DNA of 64,000 bases from a virus: positions 1 to 64,000 of the IMG/VR virus record IMGVR_UViG_3300032245_001746; one strand, 5' to 3'. This document shows, in pieces, positions 33,046 to 42,211 of the stretch. A program made the translations under genes and the position numbers. The notes beneath the pieces are model-generated. The model was given only the letters and a program-made list of their open reading frames with translations, had not been told where the DNA came from and did no database searches. Each line of letters begins with the position of its first letter. The first letter of the stretch is position 1.

Positions 33046-35666
33046 GAAAATGGACACTCCTCTGTTGATCCATTTTTTATAATATCAATATTTGCACTAA
33101 GTTTTTTAATTGGATCTGAAGAAAATCTAATTTTCATAGATTTACCACCACGTGCAGGACTTAAAAATCTAGAAAACAATAAATCATGTTTTATAGGATC
33201 AACATCAATTAAACCTAAAGCATAAGCTACTAAACTACCTCCAATAGAATTATGTACTAAAAAACTACTAGTTAAATAATTATGATTATCCTCTATTTCT
33301 AGATCATAAACAAATTTTGGACCTTTAATCTCTTTAATAGATTTAATTCTCAACATCAAACCATCTTTTGTTGATCTCCACACATATTTTTTATTACAAT
33401 TTTTTGAACATCCTATTCTAACATCTAATGGACAATATAGAACATATGATGGAGAAATATTTTTATAATCTTCTCTCAAATCTGTTCTTGTATATTTTTT
33501 AATAGAACATGGCAAACCTATTCTTAATAATAAAAATCTAATTTGCTCTGCTAGTTTATATGAAACAGTTTCAAATTTTGCTTTACCCTCATCTTCATAG
33601 CCATCTGCTAAAAAATATCCACGTAAATATGATTCCACAATGGATACGGGTGCATTTAATATGCAATCAGGAACATATTTACTGTGAGATGTATGTTCAT
33701 ATTCTGGATGTAGTTCGTCAAACAATTTCCTCAAATAAGGAGAGGAAAAAATTGTTTGTATTAAACTTTTATTTTTAGATAAATATTCTTTACAATTAAA
33801 ATTGTAATTTTTCATTAATGAACAAACTTCATTTATGTGTTTTCTAATTAGAGAATTATCACAAAATCCAACCTTTAAAGATCCATCAGAATTAGTCCAA
33901 CCATCACCAACAAAAACTCCCAATATAAATGCCCAATCTTCATTAAGACTCCAAATTCTATTATTTTTTATAGAAGTTTTTCCACCTTTGGAATTAAAAG
34001 TACTTACAACAAAGTTATCATCAAATGATAATTCGCTACCATTTTTAGATTTTCCTTTTGAAAATTTTGATAAATCCACCGTGTAATTTTCAACAACCTC
34101 TACTTTAGGAAAAGGCACAAAACACCAATCTCCAACAGACAATTCCTGTGCTTGAAACCAATCCAAATCTTGAGTAGGTTCTATCCAACATTTTCTAGAT
34201 TTTTTTGTAGAGTCAGACCATTTATCCCAATTTTTGGGTCTTTTTGATTTTTCAGCATATATTTTATGGTCTAAAGTTAACGTAACGCCAACTTCATCTC
34301 CATAATATGTCCTGATTTTTCTAACATTTTCATTAAATGGATACTTCATTGTTTTTAAAACTTTTTTAACAGTTCCATCAACAGTCCATATTTTATCACC
34401 AACTTTAATATTTTTTAATATATTTGTACTTCCATTTTTTAAACGAATTGGAGTATTATGTTTCAAACAGCCCCTGCCTGGTCCGACAGCCTCTGAGCCA
34501 TCGCCCCATCCTAATATTAGTGGAGAAACTCTTCTAGCTTCATCAGTAATCATTTTTTGAACTAAAAAGTAAGAACAAAAACCTTTTTCTTTAATCAACT
34601 CATATTCTTCTTTAATTCTATTGAAGTACTGTTTAGTTTTTGGTATTTTTTTAAATTCAAAACCTTGTTTTATTGCATCTAACAACTTCTGATCATCGTT
34701 TTCAAATGATGGAAATTTAATTGTTCTATCTATTTGAAATTCAACGCCTTTTGCCAATTCACAAATTTTAACAGTATTTTGTTTTGCTTGTTTAAAGATA
34801 TCATAATCCATTACGTCTTGATAATCAGACAACCATTTTTCATTTATTTCTTCTTCAGATTTCATCCAAAGATTTTGATCTTGTATTTCAAATACATCTC
34901 CATCTTCAACAAGTTTTTGTTCAACTTGTTTCATTGTTTTACCCATTTGCATCATCATCATGATAGACTGCATTTTCATATCTTCTTTAAGACAGACGTG
35001 ACAATCATTTGTAATGATAAGTGGTAAACCATATCTTTCTGCTGCTTTCATAATAAAAACATCATATGGTTTTTGTTTTTTAAAATCCAACAACATCATT
35101 TCCAAATAAAATTTATCGTGAAACATATTTTTGTATATTTCAACCATTTTAAATCCAGCTTCTTCGCCACCTTTATCGAAAGCTTGTCCTATTTCGCTAT
35201 TATAGCAACATGATGTAAATATAATTCCTTCTTTGTGTTCTACCAATTGTTGTCTATTAACTCTCGGTTTATAATAAAATCCTTTTTTATATCCAAGAGT
35301 AGATAATTTTACTAAATTTGAATAACCTGTAACGTTGTAAGCAATACCTAATAAATGATATGATTTTTTAAAAAATGGTTTTTGATCTTCAGACATATCT
35401 TTATAAAACAAAGAACTTTCACCATGTTTTAATTCTGTTTGAAGCGGATTAACATATAATTCACAAGCAAAAATTGGACTAATTTTATTATCTTCACATG
35501 TTTTAATTTGTCTTGGGACTGCACCCATAACACCATGATCTGAAATAGTTAAAAATTTTTGATTAATTTGCTTTGCTCTTGCTGCATATTCGTCTGGCAA
35601 GCCATAACCATCAAGAAGACTAAAATGACTATGTAAATGTAAATGTTCAAAACCAGTTATTTCCAC
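33042..35666 (-). CDS. dnaE: DNA polymerase III alpha, PHP and N-terminal half, with intein
   Basis: 874 residues, of which 407 are an intein (33249-34469), leaving an extein of 467. PHP-domain ligands: HLHLHSHFSLLDG, ISDHGVMGAV, ACELYV, FTSCCYN and NDCHVCL. Then the palm start GFCSYFLVQKMI, GPGRG, C-extein SIGGSLVAYALGLIDVDPI and LLFSRFLSPARGG. The product ends 30 residues later with no PDIDTDF catalytic motif or anything beyond it; those are encoded at 18627. So the polymerase is made as two separate polypeptides, this one first needing protein splicing. The metal ligands suggest the PHP site is intact. Confidence 0.92.
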   Translation of the reverse strand: MEITGFEHLHLHSHFSLLDGYGLPDEYAARAKQINQKFLTISDHGVMGAVPRQIKTCEDNKISPIFACELYVNPLQTELKHGESSLFYKDMSEDQKPFFKKSYHLLGIAYNVTGYSNLVKLSTLGYKKGFYYKPRVNRQQLVEHKEGIIFTSCCYNSEIGQAFDKGGEEAGFKMVEIYKNMFHDKFYLEMMLLDFKKQKPYDVFIMKAAERYGLPLIITNDCHVCLKEDMKMQSIMMMMQMGKTMKQVEQKLVEDGDVFEIQDQNLWMKSEEEINEKWLSDYQDVMDYDIFKQAKQNTVKICELAKGVEFQIDRTIKFPSFENDDQKLLDAIKQGFEFKKIPKTKQYFNRIKEEYELIKEKGFCSYFLVQKMITDEARRVSPLILGWGDGSEAVGPGRGCLKHNTPIRLKNGSTNILKNIKVGDKIWTVDGTVKKVLKTMKYPFNENVRKIRTYYGDEVGVTLTLDHKIYAEKSKRPKNWDKWSDSTKKSRKCWIEPTQDLDWFQAQELSVGDWCFVPFPKVEVVENYTVDLSKFSKGKSKNGSELSFDDNFVVSTFNSKGGKTSIKNNRIWSLNEDWAFILGVFVGDGWTNSDGSLKVGFCDNSLIRKHINEVCSLMKNYNFNCKEYLSKNKSLIQTIFSSPYLRKLFDELHPEYEHTSHSKYVPDCILNAPVSIVESYLRGYFLADGYEDEGKAKFETVSYKLAEQIRFLLLRIGLPCSIKKYTRTDLREDYKNISPSYVLYCPLDVRIGCSKNCNKKYVWRSTKDGLMLRIKSIKEIKGPKFVYDLEIEDNHNYLTSSFLVHNSIGGSLVAYALGLIDVDPIKHDLLFSRFLSPARGGKSMKIRFSSDPIKKLSANIDIIKNGSTEECPFS
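33249..34469 (-). mobile_element. Pol III alpha intein with LAGLIDADG endonuclease domain
   Basis: 407-codon in-frame insertion between GPGRG and SIGGS. It starts at Cys (LKHNTPIRLKNGS follows) and ends TSSFLVHN with a +1 Ser. The Hint-type segment KVGDKIWTVDGTVKKVLKT and homing motifs ILGVFVGDGW and LRGYFLADGY are present. It interrupts the palm-domain GPGRGS nucleotide-binding loop. Confidence 0.93.
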
Positions 35667-35685
35667 TTTGTTCTTTCTTTAAAAA

Positions 35686-35874
35686 TCATTTAACAGAATT
35701 AAATTCTACCGTCAAATCCTTCGCCTTTGAATCTAGTTCTTCAAGTTCTTTTTTCAAATTTTTCATATATTCTTGTGCTTCTTCTTGTTTTTGTTTTTTA
35801 ATTAAAAATATTTCTTCAATTTTTTTAGAATAAACCAAAAACTCATTTGACAAAACTTTATTAATATCTAACAT
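35686..35874 (-). CDS. Small coiled-coil protein (62 aa)
   Basis: 62 residues, almost entirely one charged helix with heptads (KKQKQEEAQEYMKNLKKELEELDSKAK). Ribosome-binding site aaagg 5 nt before ATG. It sits between clpP and the polymerase half on the same strand. No family recognised; an adaptor or oligomerisation role is possible. Confidence 0.6.
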   Translation of the reverse strand: MLDINKVLSNEFLVYSKKIEEIFLIKKQKQEEAQEYMKNLKKELEELDSKAKDLTVEFNSVK

Positions 35875-35883
35875 AAAAACCTT

Positions 35884-36579
35884 TCATAAATCAATATTGT
35901 ATTTTTCTACAGCCATAACTTCTTCAAAAGTATTATAATTATCGACTCCAAGTATAGCATCACACAATCCATATTCTTGAGCATCTTGTGATGTCATGTA
36001 CCAATCTGATTTTTCTCTAAGTTTTCGATCAAAGAAAGATTTAATCTTTCCTTCTGACATCTTTCTGTCAACAAAATATTGACCAACCTTAGCTCGTTTA
36101 GCAAAAATTTCAATCATTCTTTTTTTCAAACATTCAACGGAATGATCAATTGATGATTTAGCAGCAGTTATAGAACCATAATGACCAGCATTTCCATAAT
36201 GCATCATAAATTCACAATCTTTCATCATAACTCTATAATCTGCTGATTGCAAAATCACACCACTCATAGAACTAGCTTGCGCATAAGATATTATTGTAAT
36301 AGGACATTTACAAAATCTGATTGAATTAAAAATTGCCATTCCATCAGCCCAATTGCCGCCTATTGAATGCATATGAACAAGAATAGGATTTGAATTTTGT
36401 CTTGATAAAATATTAAGATTTTTAATAAATGAAGTTGCCATCTTGTATTCAACACCAGCTTCATTTATTCCTTCTTCATATTCCAAACTATGAAGATAAA
36501 TTTCTCTGTTGTGGTAATTAATACCATATTGATGAATATCACTAACTAATTGAGCCAATTCTGTTCTTCTTCTTGACAT
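35884..36579 (-). CDS. clpP: ClpP-like serine protease
   Basis: 231 residues. ClpP/crotonase-fold signatures: VHMHSIGGNWADGMAIFNSI (oxyanion region), SYAQASSMSGVILQSAD with the nucleophile in the SMS motif, and MMHYGNAGHYGS with the catalytic His. The Asp is probably in the following helix region. The C-terminus DWYMTSQDAQEYGLCDAILG is the canonical 'A-x-E-Y-G-L-I-D' ClpP end. Phage ClpP-like proteins act in head maturation or in degradation with a Clp ATPase; no ClpX is visible here. Ribosome-binding site aaaagg. A phage tmRNA lies 6 kb away, so tag-directed proteolysis is conceivable. Confidence 0.9.
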   Translation of the reverse strand: MSRRRTELAQLVSDIHQYGINYHNREIYLHSLEYEEGINEAGVEYKMATSFIKNLNILSRQNSNPILVHMHSIGGNWADGMAIFNSIRFCKCPITIISYAQASSMSGVILQSADYRVMMKDCEFMMHYGNAGHYGSITAAKSSIDHSVECLKKRMIEIFAKRAKVGQYFVDRKMSEGKIKSFFDRKLREKSDWYMTSQDAQEYGLCDAILGVDNYNTFEEVMAVEKYNIDL

Positions 36580-36617
36580 AAAATTGCTACCTTTTTAATG
36601 ATATTTATCATTACAAA

Positions 36618-36788
36618 TTACAATAATTCAGCTTTTTTAATAGAAAAATCAACTACTTCTGAATCTTCATACTCTTTTTTTAAAATTATACCTAATTCAG
36701 ATAAAATAAAGGCTAATCTTTCTAAGGATTCAAAAATATCTTCATCTTTAAAAATAGTAATTTTTTTAATTTCTTTCATTTTCATCAT
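36618..36788 (-). CDS. Small hypothetical protein between spoVR and clpP
   Basis: 56 residues, too short for most ORF cut-offs. Sequence features: MKMKEIKKITIFKDEDIFESL, then helical RLAFILSELGIILKKEYED and VVDFSIKKAEL. It overlaps the spoVR 3' end by 23 bp and lies in the 186-bp space before clpP. A gagag ribosome-binding site precedes ATG 36788. The plus-strand ORF in the same place is its antisense shadow. Confidence 0.55.
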   Translation of the reverse strand: MMKMKEIKKITIFKDEDIFESLERLAFILSELGIILKKEYEDSEVVDFSIKKAELL

Positions 36789-38367
36789 ATTGCTCTCTAG
36801 TTAATAACTCAACAGATCCATCTTCAGAACCAAAACAAACATAAATTAACTCTTCACCAGATTTATTTTTAGTGGACAAATATACATTGTTTTTCCAAAA
36901 ATAATATAGAGATTGTAAAACTGGTTCTAAATAAGATTCATACAATTCTCGACCATCAAACTTGTGTTCTAAATAAAGATAACCTTTACCTTTATAATTT
37001 GGATCAACCAATTCAATTTCAGGAAGTCCTCCATTCATATATTTTAACATCAAACCTTTTTTAATATCCAAAAAATTTCTATCTTCTAATTTAACATCTC
37101 CATTTGGCTGTCTTTTCCAATTAAAAAATTCATGTTTTTCACAAAATTCAGGAGTGAAATATTTTAATATCGCTATAAAATCATTAGTTTCTTTTCTAAC
37201 TTCAAATATTTTTTCCTTACCTAAATTAAGATTTAAATCCCAATTTAATTTTTTATTTAAATCCGTACAATTTTCGTATTCAGGACCGAATCTGCCTTTA
37301 TTCCATCGTTCTTCTATATCTAGAAACAAACTAAATCCAAGTTTATAAGGATTAGTAGAATATTTTCCTCCCAATACGCCCATTTTATGTTTAGCGTATT
37401 CTATAATTGAATTTTTATTTTCTCCATGACCTAATGCTGCCAGACCTTCTTTGCACATTATGTGATAATCAATATATGAAGCCCATCCTTCATTCATCAT
37501 TTTAGTCGAACGTTGTGGAGCAAAATAAATACTTTCTTGATATAACATTGCAATAATATCTTGTTGCCAAGGTTTTAATGGAGCATTATCTCTTATAAAT
37601 GGCATTACATCTTTAGTAGGACTATCAAATATTTCTAATTCTTTAGCTAATTCTTCGCGATGAATTTCTTCATTTTGTTTATCAATCCAAGTTTTGTTGT
37701 TGATATAAGGTTCCATGTAATCATGTGTCTCATCTACATGAAGTCTTTTTGGATGTTTCCATTTTCTAACATCTTTAACAATATGTTCTTTTATAACCTT
37801 ACTGCTCCATGCTTTAGATGGATCAATTAATGTTGCAATTCTCAAACAATGATCTATAAACTCTGTTACTTTTTCTCTACCCCATCTTGAAGAATATTTT
37901 CTTATCCTTGTTCCATGATTAGCCAATTGATTAATCATATTCAATGAGGTTTTTTCAAAAAATACATTATTTTTGAAAAAATCATTATGACCTAAAGCAT
38001 GTGCAATAACTGTTACGTTATCTAAAATGGTATTAGAATTTAAACAATAAAGATAGCAAGGTGATGTGTTAATTACCATTTCATAAATTCTGTGAGCACC
38101 GTATTCATATCCCCTTTGCAATTCCTCATATTCCATTCCCCATTGCCAATGAGGATATCTAACTGGAAATCCACCATATGCCGCTACTTCTGATATTTCA
38201 TCATAACTAAGCATTTGAATAACAGTTGGATAAAAATCCAATCCAAAATCTTTACATTTTTGAAAAATAGTTGGAATCAATTTTTTTAAATCATCTGGTA
38301 TTTGAACTCCAGGAGTAGTGGAATCTCCTGGAAGCATTGATAGACCATGAAAAAATTTACTTGACAT
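36766..38367 (-). CDS. spoVR: SpoVR/YcgB family protein
   Basis: 533 residues from ATG 38367 (ribosome-binding site aaagga); the open frame extends further but without support. Family signatures: FYPTVIQMLSYDEISEVAAYGGFP, PHWQWGMEYEELQRGYEYG, YEMVINTSPCYLYCLNSNT, HALGHNDFFKNNVFF, EGWASYIDYHIM and NPYKLGFSLFLDIEERWNKG. SpoVR is needed for spore cortex formation in Bacillus; YcgB in enterobacteria is a stress-regulon protein of unknown biochemistry. It is the third gene after prkA and yeaH, matching the conserved bacterial PrkA-YeaH-SpoVR set. A TATAAATA box lies upstream. Confidence 0.95.
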   Translation of the reverse strand: MSSKFFHGLSMLPGDSTTPGVQIPDDLKKLIPTIFQKCKDFGLDFYPTVIQMLSYDEISEVAAYGGFPVRYPHWQWGMEYEELQRGYEYGAHRIYEMVINTSPCYLYCLNSNTILDNVTVIAHALGHNDFFKNNVFFEKTSLNMINQLANHGTRIRKYSSRWGREKVTEFIDHCLRIATLIDPSKAWSSKVIKEHIVKDVRKWKHPKRLHVDETHDYMEPYINNKTWIDKQNEEIHREELAKELEIFDSPTKDVMPFIRDNAPLKPWQQDIIAMLYQESIYFAPQRSTKMMNEGWASYIDYHIMCKEGLAALGHGENKNSIIEYAKHKMGVLGGKYSTNPYKLGFSLFLDIEERWNKGRFGPEYENCTDLNKKLNWDLNLNLGKEKIFEVRKETNDFIAILKYFTPEFCEKHEFFNWKRQPNGDVKLEDRNFLDIKKGLMLKYMNGGLPEIELVDPNYKGKGYLYLEHKFDGRELYESYLEPVLQSLYYFWKNNVYLSTKNKSGEELIYVCFGSEDGSVELLTREQYDENERN

Positions 38368-38392
38368 TATATTTATTTCCTTTTTATTTATA

Positions 38393-39595
38393 TTAAAGAG
38401 ACCCAACGCCGAAAGGTTTAGATGGACTATTATTAGCACCAAGTAAATCTAAAATTGCATTTTTGACCTGCTTGTCTCTTTCCTCTTGAGAAAGAGTATT
38501 ATACCAATTATTGGATTCTCCAACTGCGGTTGTTTTTATATTTTTTGTACCTTTAAGGTTAGTATCAACATATTCTTTTAACGAATTGTTATACGCAGAC
38601 ATGATCTGTGTGATACCAATAAAATTAACTACATTATCAGGAAAACTTTCTTTTATAACCTTTACAAATTCAGAATTATCATTGAAATCATTTTCTCCAT
38701 CTGTAAAATAAAATATATAAAAATTCCACTTATTAATTGGAAATCTAGTTTCTAATTGAGATGATATTAATTTTAAAGCACTTGAACAAATTGTTCCACC
38801 ACCATATCGATATTTATAAAATTTATTTTCATCAACCTCTGATGCTACTGTATCATGCCAAACATAACAACGCTCAACACGTTCATAAAACCTTTTAATC
38901 CATATGTCAATCCACCAAGCAATATCAGAAACTATATCGCATTTATATTGATCCATAGATCCAGATCCATCTCTTGCAAAAAACACAACAGCATTAGATG
39001 AAGGTTTTTTAATTACCTTATACTGTCTGTATCTTTTGTCTTGATTAATTGGAGTAATCATTTTAACAGGAACGGAAAAACCTGGAGGCGTCCAAAGTTT
39101 ATTAATATCTCCTGTCGCAGATTGTCTTTTCATAGCTTGCATCATTGTTCTGCGATTATGTCTTAATGATTCTGGACCTAATAAAGATATACTGTTATAT
39201 TTTATTTTTTCTTCTTGTAAGACATCATTTTGTCTAGGTTTTAATGGAGGAAGTCGCAATTCATTTTCCATAAATTGTAGAACTTCTTCTAAATCCAAAT
39301 TAATTTCTACACCTTCACCTTCCTCTTGACCAGCTTGACCTGCTCCTTGACCTTGTTTAGGACCTTTCTTTAAAATATCACCATCTTTTCCTTGACCTCT
39401 TCCAACACCTTTATTGTTATCACCATATACAATATGTGGAATATCCATTTTAGGAATAGTAATAGGAACTCTTTTACCATTTGGTCGAGTTCTAAAAATA
39501 GTGCCATTATTAACAAATTTCTTTAAAGCTTTTCTTATTTTACCACTATAAACATCTCTAAAATGTTTATGATCTTCTTCTATTCTATTTGGCAT
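38393..39595 (-). CDS. yeaH: YeaH/DUF444 family VWA-like protein
   Basis: 400 residues. N-terminal EEDHKHFRDVYSGKIRKALK and a Gly/Gln-rich linker (GKDGDILKKGPKQGQGAGQ) are typical for YeaH. The von Willebrand A-like part has a metal-site motif FARDGSGSMDQYK (D-G-S-G-S). It also has ERCYVWHDTVASEVDENKFYKYRYGGGTICSSALKLI and a FYIFYFTDGENDFND block. YeaH works with the kinase PrkA/YeaG in E. coli nitrogen-starvation and stress responses. It lies 90 bp after prkA, across a terminator-like hairpin, and 25 bp before spoVR. Confidence 0.93.
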   Translation of the reverse strand: MPNRIEEDHKHFRDVYSGKIRKALKKFVNNGTIFRTRPNGKRVPITIPKMDIPHIVYGDNNKGVGRGQGKDGDILKKGPKQGQGAGQAGQEEGEGVEINLDLEEVLQFMENELRLPPLKPRQNDVLQEEKIKYNSISLLGPESLRHNRRTMMQAMKRQSATGDINKLWTPPGFSVPVKMITPINQDKRYRQYKVIKKPSSNAVVFFARDGSGSMDQYKCDIVSDIAWWIDIWIKRFYERVERCYVWHDTVASEVDENKFYKYRYGGGTICSSALKLISSQLETRFPINKWNFYIFYFTDGENDFNDNSEFVKVIKESFPDNVVNFIGITQIMSAYNNSLKEYVDTNLKGTKNIKTTAVGESNNWYNTLSQEERDKQVKNAILDLLGANNSPSKPFGVGSL

Positions 39596-39627
39596 TAAAA
39601 TTTTTCCTTAAACAAAAATATTAAGAA

Positions 39628-39661
39628 AAATAGCCATAACAATTAATTGTTATGGCTATTT
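39628..39661 (-). terminator. Strong hairpin between prkA and yeaH
   Basis: A 17-bp perfect inverted repeat with no loop spacer (core aatagccataacaatt). On the minus strand it is followed by tttttcttaat. It would stop or attenuate prkA transcripts before yeaH, giving more kinase than partner messages. Confidence 0.7.
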
Positions 39662-39685
39662 AGCATTATCAAAAACACTTAACAA

Positions 39686-41773
39686 TTAATCTTCAACAGA
39701 ATCGCCACGAGCGAACAAAGAACTAACATAATTTAAAACATCTTCTGCCGATTTATCGTTATAACCAAAATTTTTAATTAATCTTTGCTTAATAGCATCA
39801 ATTTTTTCTTGTATTGTTGGATCAACCACAGTAGCACCACTAGAATTTAAAGCACTCAATTTAATGTGATCTTTAGTATCCTCAAACAATTTAGCCTCTA
39901 AAGCTTTTTTCAATTCTGGGTCTGAATCCCATTTAAATTCAAGTCCTTTAACCTTCTGTGCTCCAATGAATGTAGCAACACTTCTTCTGTAATCATCTGC
40001 ACCTGTTTCTGGAACATTTATCTTTTCCTCAATAGACCTCATTAATTTTTCATCTGGTTCTTGTTCACGTCCTGTATAAGGATTAACTATTTTGGTTTTA
40101 TAAATATAAGCAACAACGTTATCAATATAATTGGTACATAATCTAACAATTGCTTCTTCATCTCCAACAAGTGCTTTTTGAACTTCATTTTTCAAAATAT
40201 CACTTAATTCTTTAAGAGCCAATTCAGCACATGTTATGTAATTAGAAACATCTTCTTTATTAAGAAGAGCAGAATTACTCAATCCTTCTTTAATTTCATT
40301 AAGAACCATGAATGGATTAATATAATCATGATGACTACTTAGACAATTTGATATTTTATCTTGAGCAAATCTAACAGATACTCCCTTATCCATTCCTTCA
40401 CCTTCATATTTATCTCTTAGTTCCTTAACTCTATCTTCAGTGTAACCTGGAAGGAATTTGCCATCATAAAGTTTAACTTTATCAACAAGACTTAAATTTG
40501 GTTCTTTTCCATCTTTAAGTCTTGTTAAAATTAACCAAAATGCAACAATTTCTATTGTGTGAGGGGCAATGTGTTGATTTACTTTGTTTGGAGCATAATC
40601 CTGCATTAACACCTTGATTTCATCACTTAATTTCAAAAGATACGGAACGTCAATTTTAACAGTTCTGTCTCTCAAAGCTTCCATTGTTTGATCGTCTTTA
40701 AGTTTCTTAAACTCTGGCATATTTGAATGTCCAATTATCGCTTCATCAATAGAAACTTGAGAAAACTTTTTAGGCTTTATACTTCTTTCTTGAGAAGCAC
40801 CAAGTAAATCGTACAAAAATGCTTTATCTAATTTAAGCATTTCAATAAATTCACAAAATCCTCTATTTGCTACACAAAACTCTCCATCAAAATTAAACGC
40901 TCTAGGATCTGAGTCTACTCCAAAATGAGGCAACTTACTATAATTGATATCTCCAGTTAATTCAGTAGCATCTTGATTTTTTTCATCTTTTGGTTGAAAA
41001 GTTGCGATTCCAACACGATCAGCTTCAGAGTGAACTTTTCTTATAACCTTTATATGAGTATCAATTACTTTCTTCCAATCACCAGAATATCTCTTTAATA
41101 GCTCAGACATAAATTTTTTACATCTTGGATTCAACTCTCCATCAACACGAATAGGATAAACTGCACTTTTGTTAATTCCATTTTTAACAGATTGTTCTAC
41201 GAAAATAGAATTAATTCTTGAAAGAACATTATGTCTCATTTCTAATGGTATAAGTTTTATTGGATCATCATTCATAGGACACTCATCTTCTTCAGATGTA
41301 TAAAGATCTGAAGGGAGATTGACCCATTTATAAGTGTACCAAGCACCATCTTCTGTTCTTGAATATTCTTCCAAACCTTTCTTTAATAATCTGCATATTG
41401 TTGATTTAGAAGAACCTACTGGTCCGTGTAGGAGTAATATTCTTTTTTCTGTACCGTGACATCCAGCCGCACCGCGAATAAATTTAACAATAGCATCTAA
41501 CGTTTCATCTAAACCAAAAATTGGAATATTAGGATCATCAAAAAAGTTATAATGAGTATAAGTTTTACGATAAATCTTTATAGGCTTTGTTCCTTTTGAC
41601 AAAATCATATCGTATAATCTTTGATACGCTGTTCTACATAGACGTGGATTTTGCTCAACTTTTTGCAAATATTCATCAAAACTAATTATTTCATTATAAG
41701 ATAAATATTTATTTCTATCAAACAAACTTGACAACCAATTTAAATCAATCGTTTTTTCATCTATTTCTGACAT
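39686..41773 (-). CDS. prkA: PrkA/YeaG-type serine protein kinase
   Basis: 695 residues, near the size of bacterial PrkA (about 640). The AAA+ part has Walker A LLLHGPVGSSKST (PrkA-specific spacing) and RILLLHG before it, then EDECPMNDDPIKLIP and a characteristic KLDKAFLYDLLGASQERSIKPKKFSQVSIDEAIIGHSN block. A PrkA C-terminal kinase domain follows (RFAQDKISNC...YINPFMVLNEI). Bacterial PrkA phosphorylates stress and sporulation regulators and may have Lon-like activity. First gene of the three-gene module. A ribosome-binding site (aagga) precedes the ATG. Confidence 0.95.
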   Translation of the reverse strand: MSEIDEKTIDLNWLSSLFDRNKYLSYNEIISFDEYLQKVEQNPRLCRTAYQRLYDMILSKGTKPIKIYRKTYTHYNFFDDPNIPIFGLDETLDAIVKFIRGAAGCHGTEKRILLLHGPVGSSKSTICRLLKKGLEEYSRTEDGAWYTYKWVNLPSDLYTSEEDECPMNDDPIKLIPLEMRHNVLSRINSIFVEQSVKNGINKSAVYPIRVDGELNPRCKKFMSELLKRYSGDWKKVIDTHIKVIRKVHSEADRVGIATFQPKDEKNQDATELTGDINYSKLPHFGVDSDPRAFNFDGEFCVANRGFCEFIEMLKLDKAFLYDLLGASQERSIKPKKFSQVSIDEAIIGHSNMPEFKKLKDDQTMEALRDRTVKIDVPYLLKLSDEIKVLMQDYAPNKVNQHIAPHTIEIVAFWLILTRLKDGKEPNLSLVDKVKLYDGKFLPGYTEDRVKELRDKYEGEGMDKGVSVRFAQDKISNCLSSHHDYINPFMVLNEIKEGLSNSALLNKEDVSNYITCAELALKELSDILKNEVQKALVGDEEAIVRLCTNYIDNVVAYIYKTKIVNPYTGREQEPDEKLMRSIEEKINVPETGADDYRRSVATFIGAQKVKGLEFKWDSDPELKKALEAKLFEDTKDHIKLSALNSSGATVVDPTIQEKIDAIKQRLIKNFGYNDKSAEDVLNYVSSLFARGDSVED

Positions 41774-41843
41774 GTATGTTTTCCTTAAATTTAGTATTTT
41801 TGATCACTATTAAAGTGTATGCAAAACAAAACAACAATCAACA

Positions 41844-41877
41844 AAAAAAAGAGAAGATTTTATTCTTCTCTTTTTTT
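41844..41877 (-). terminator. Terminator after the FmdB-like gene
   Basis: 14-bp stem (aaaaaaagagaaga and complement) with a 6-nt loop, starting at the stop codon of the 41876 gene. The A-tract gives a T-run on the minus strand. Bidirectional in form, so it insulates prkA from the upstream operon. Confidence 0.75.
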
Positions 41878-42211
41878 ATTTTACTTCTCCAAAATATTTA
41901 CCACTAGAAATATCATCCATTTCTTTGTAAGCTTTTTTACCTTTTAACAACTTTTCACCTTCTTCTCTTTGTTTTTTTACATTTTTTAAATTAGATTTAA
42001 ATCTATAATCATGTCCATTAGACTCACTAACCCATTTATCAGTTCCAACAGGCTGATTAAATTTATAAGAAGTAGAAGATATTAATTTTTCCTTCTTTTT
42101 AGAATTACATTTTGGACAAACAACATCTTTATATTTATCTGTTGGATCATATTTTACAAAATCTGTATATATTTCTTCACATTCTTTACATTTAAAATCA
42201 AAATTTGGCAC
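41876..42211 (-). CDS. FmdB-type zinc-ribbon protein
   Basis: 111 residues. MPNFDFKCKECEEIYTDFV and VCPKCNSKKKEKLISS form the FmdB/Zn-ribbon motif (C-x2-C...C-x2-C) in the first 45 residues; the rest is basic and helical. FmdB-like proteins are small putative regulators. It is the last gene of the tightly packed run starting at 43591, with a terminator at its stop. Confidence 0.7.
   Translation of the reverse strand: MPNFDFKCKECEEIYTDFVKYDPTDKYKDVVCPKCNSKKKEKLISSTSYKFNQPVGTDKWVSESNGHDYRFKSNLKNVKKQREEGEKLLKGKKAYKEMDDISSGKYFGEVK

Noticed and set aside
36598-36804. Plus-strand 68-aa ORF between spoVR and clpP
   Set aside because: The minus strand carries a better-supported 56-aa gene with a ribosome-binding site at the same place.
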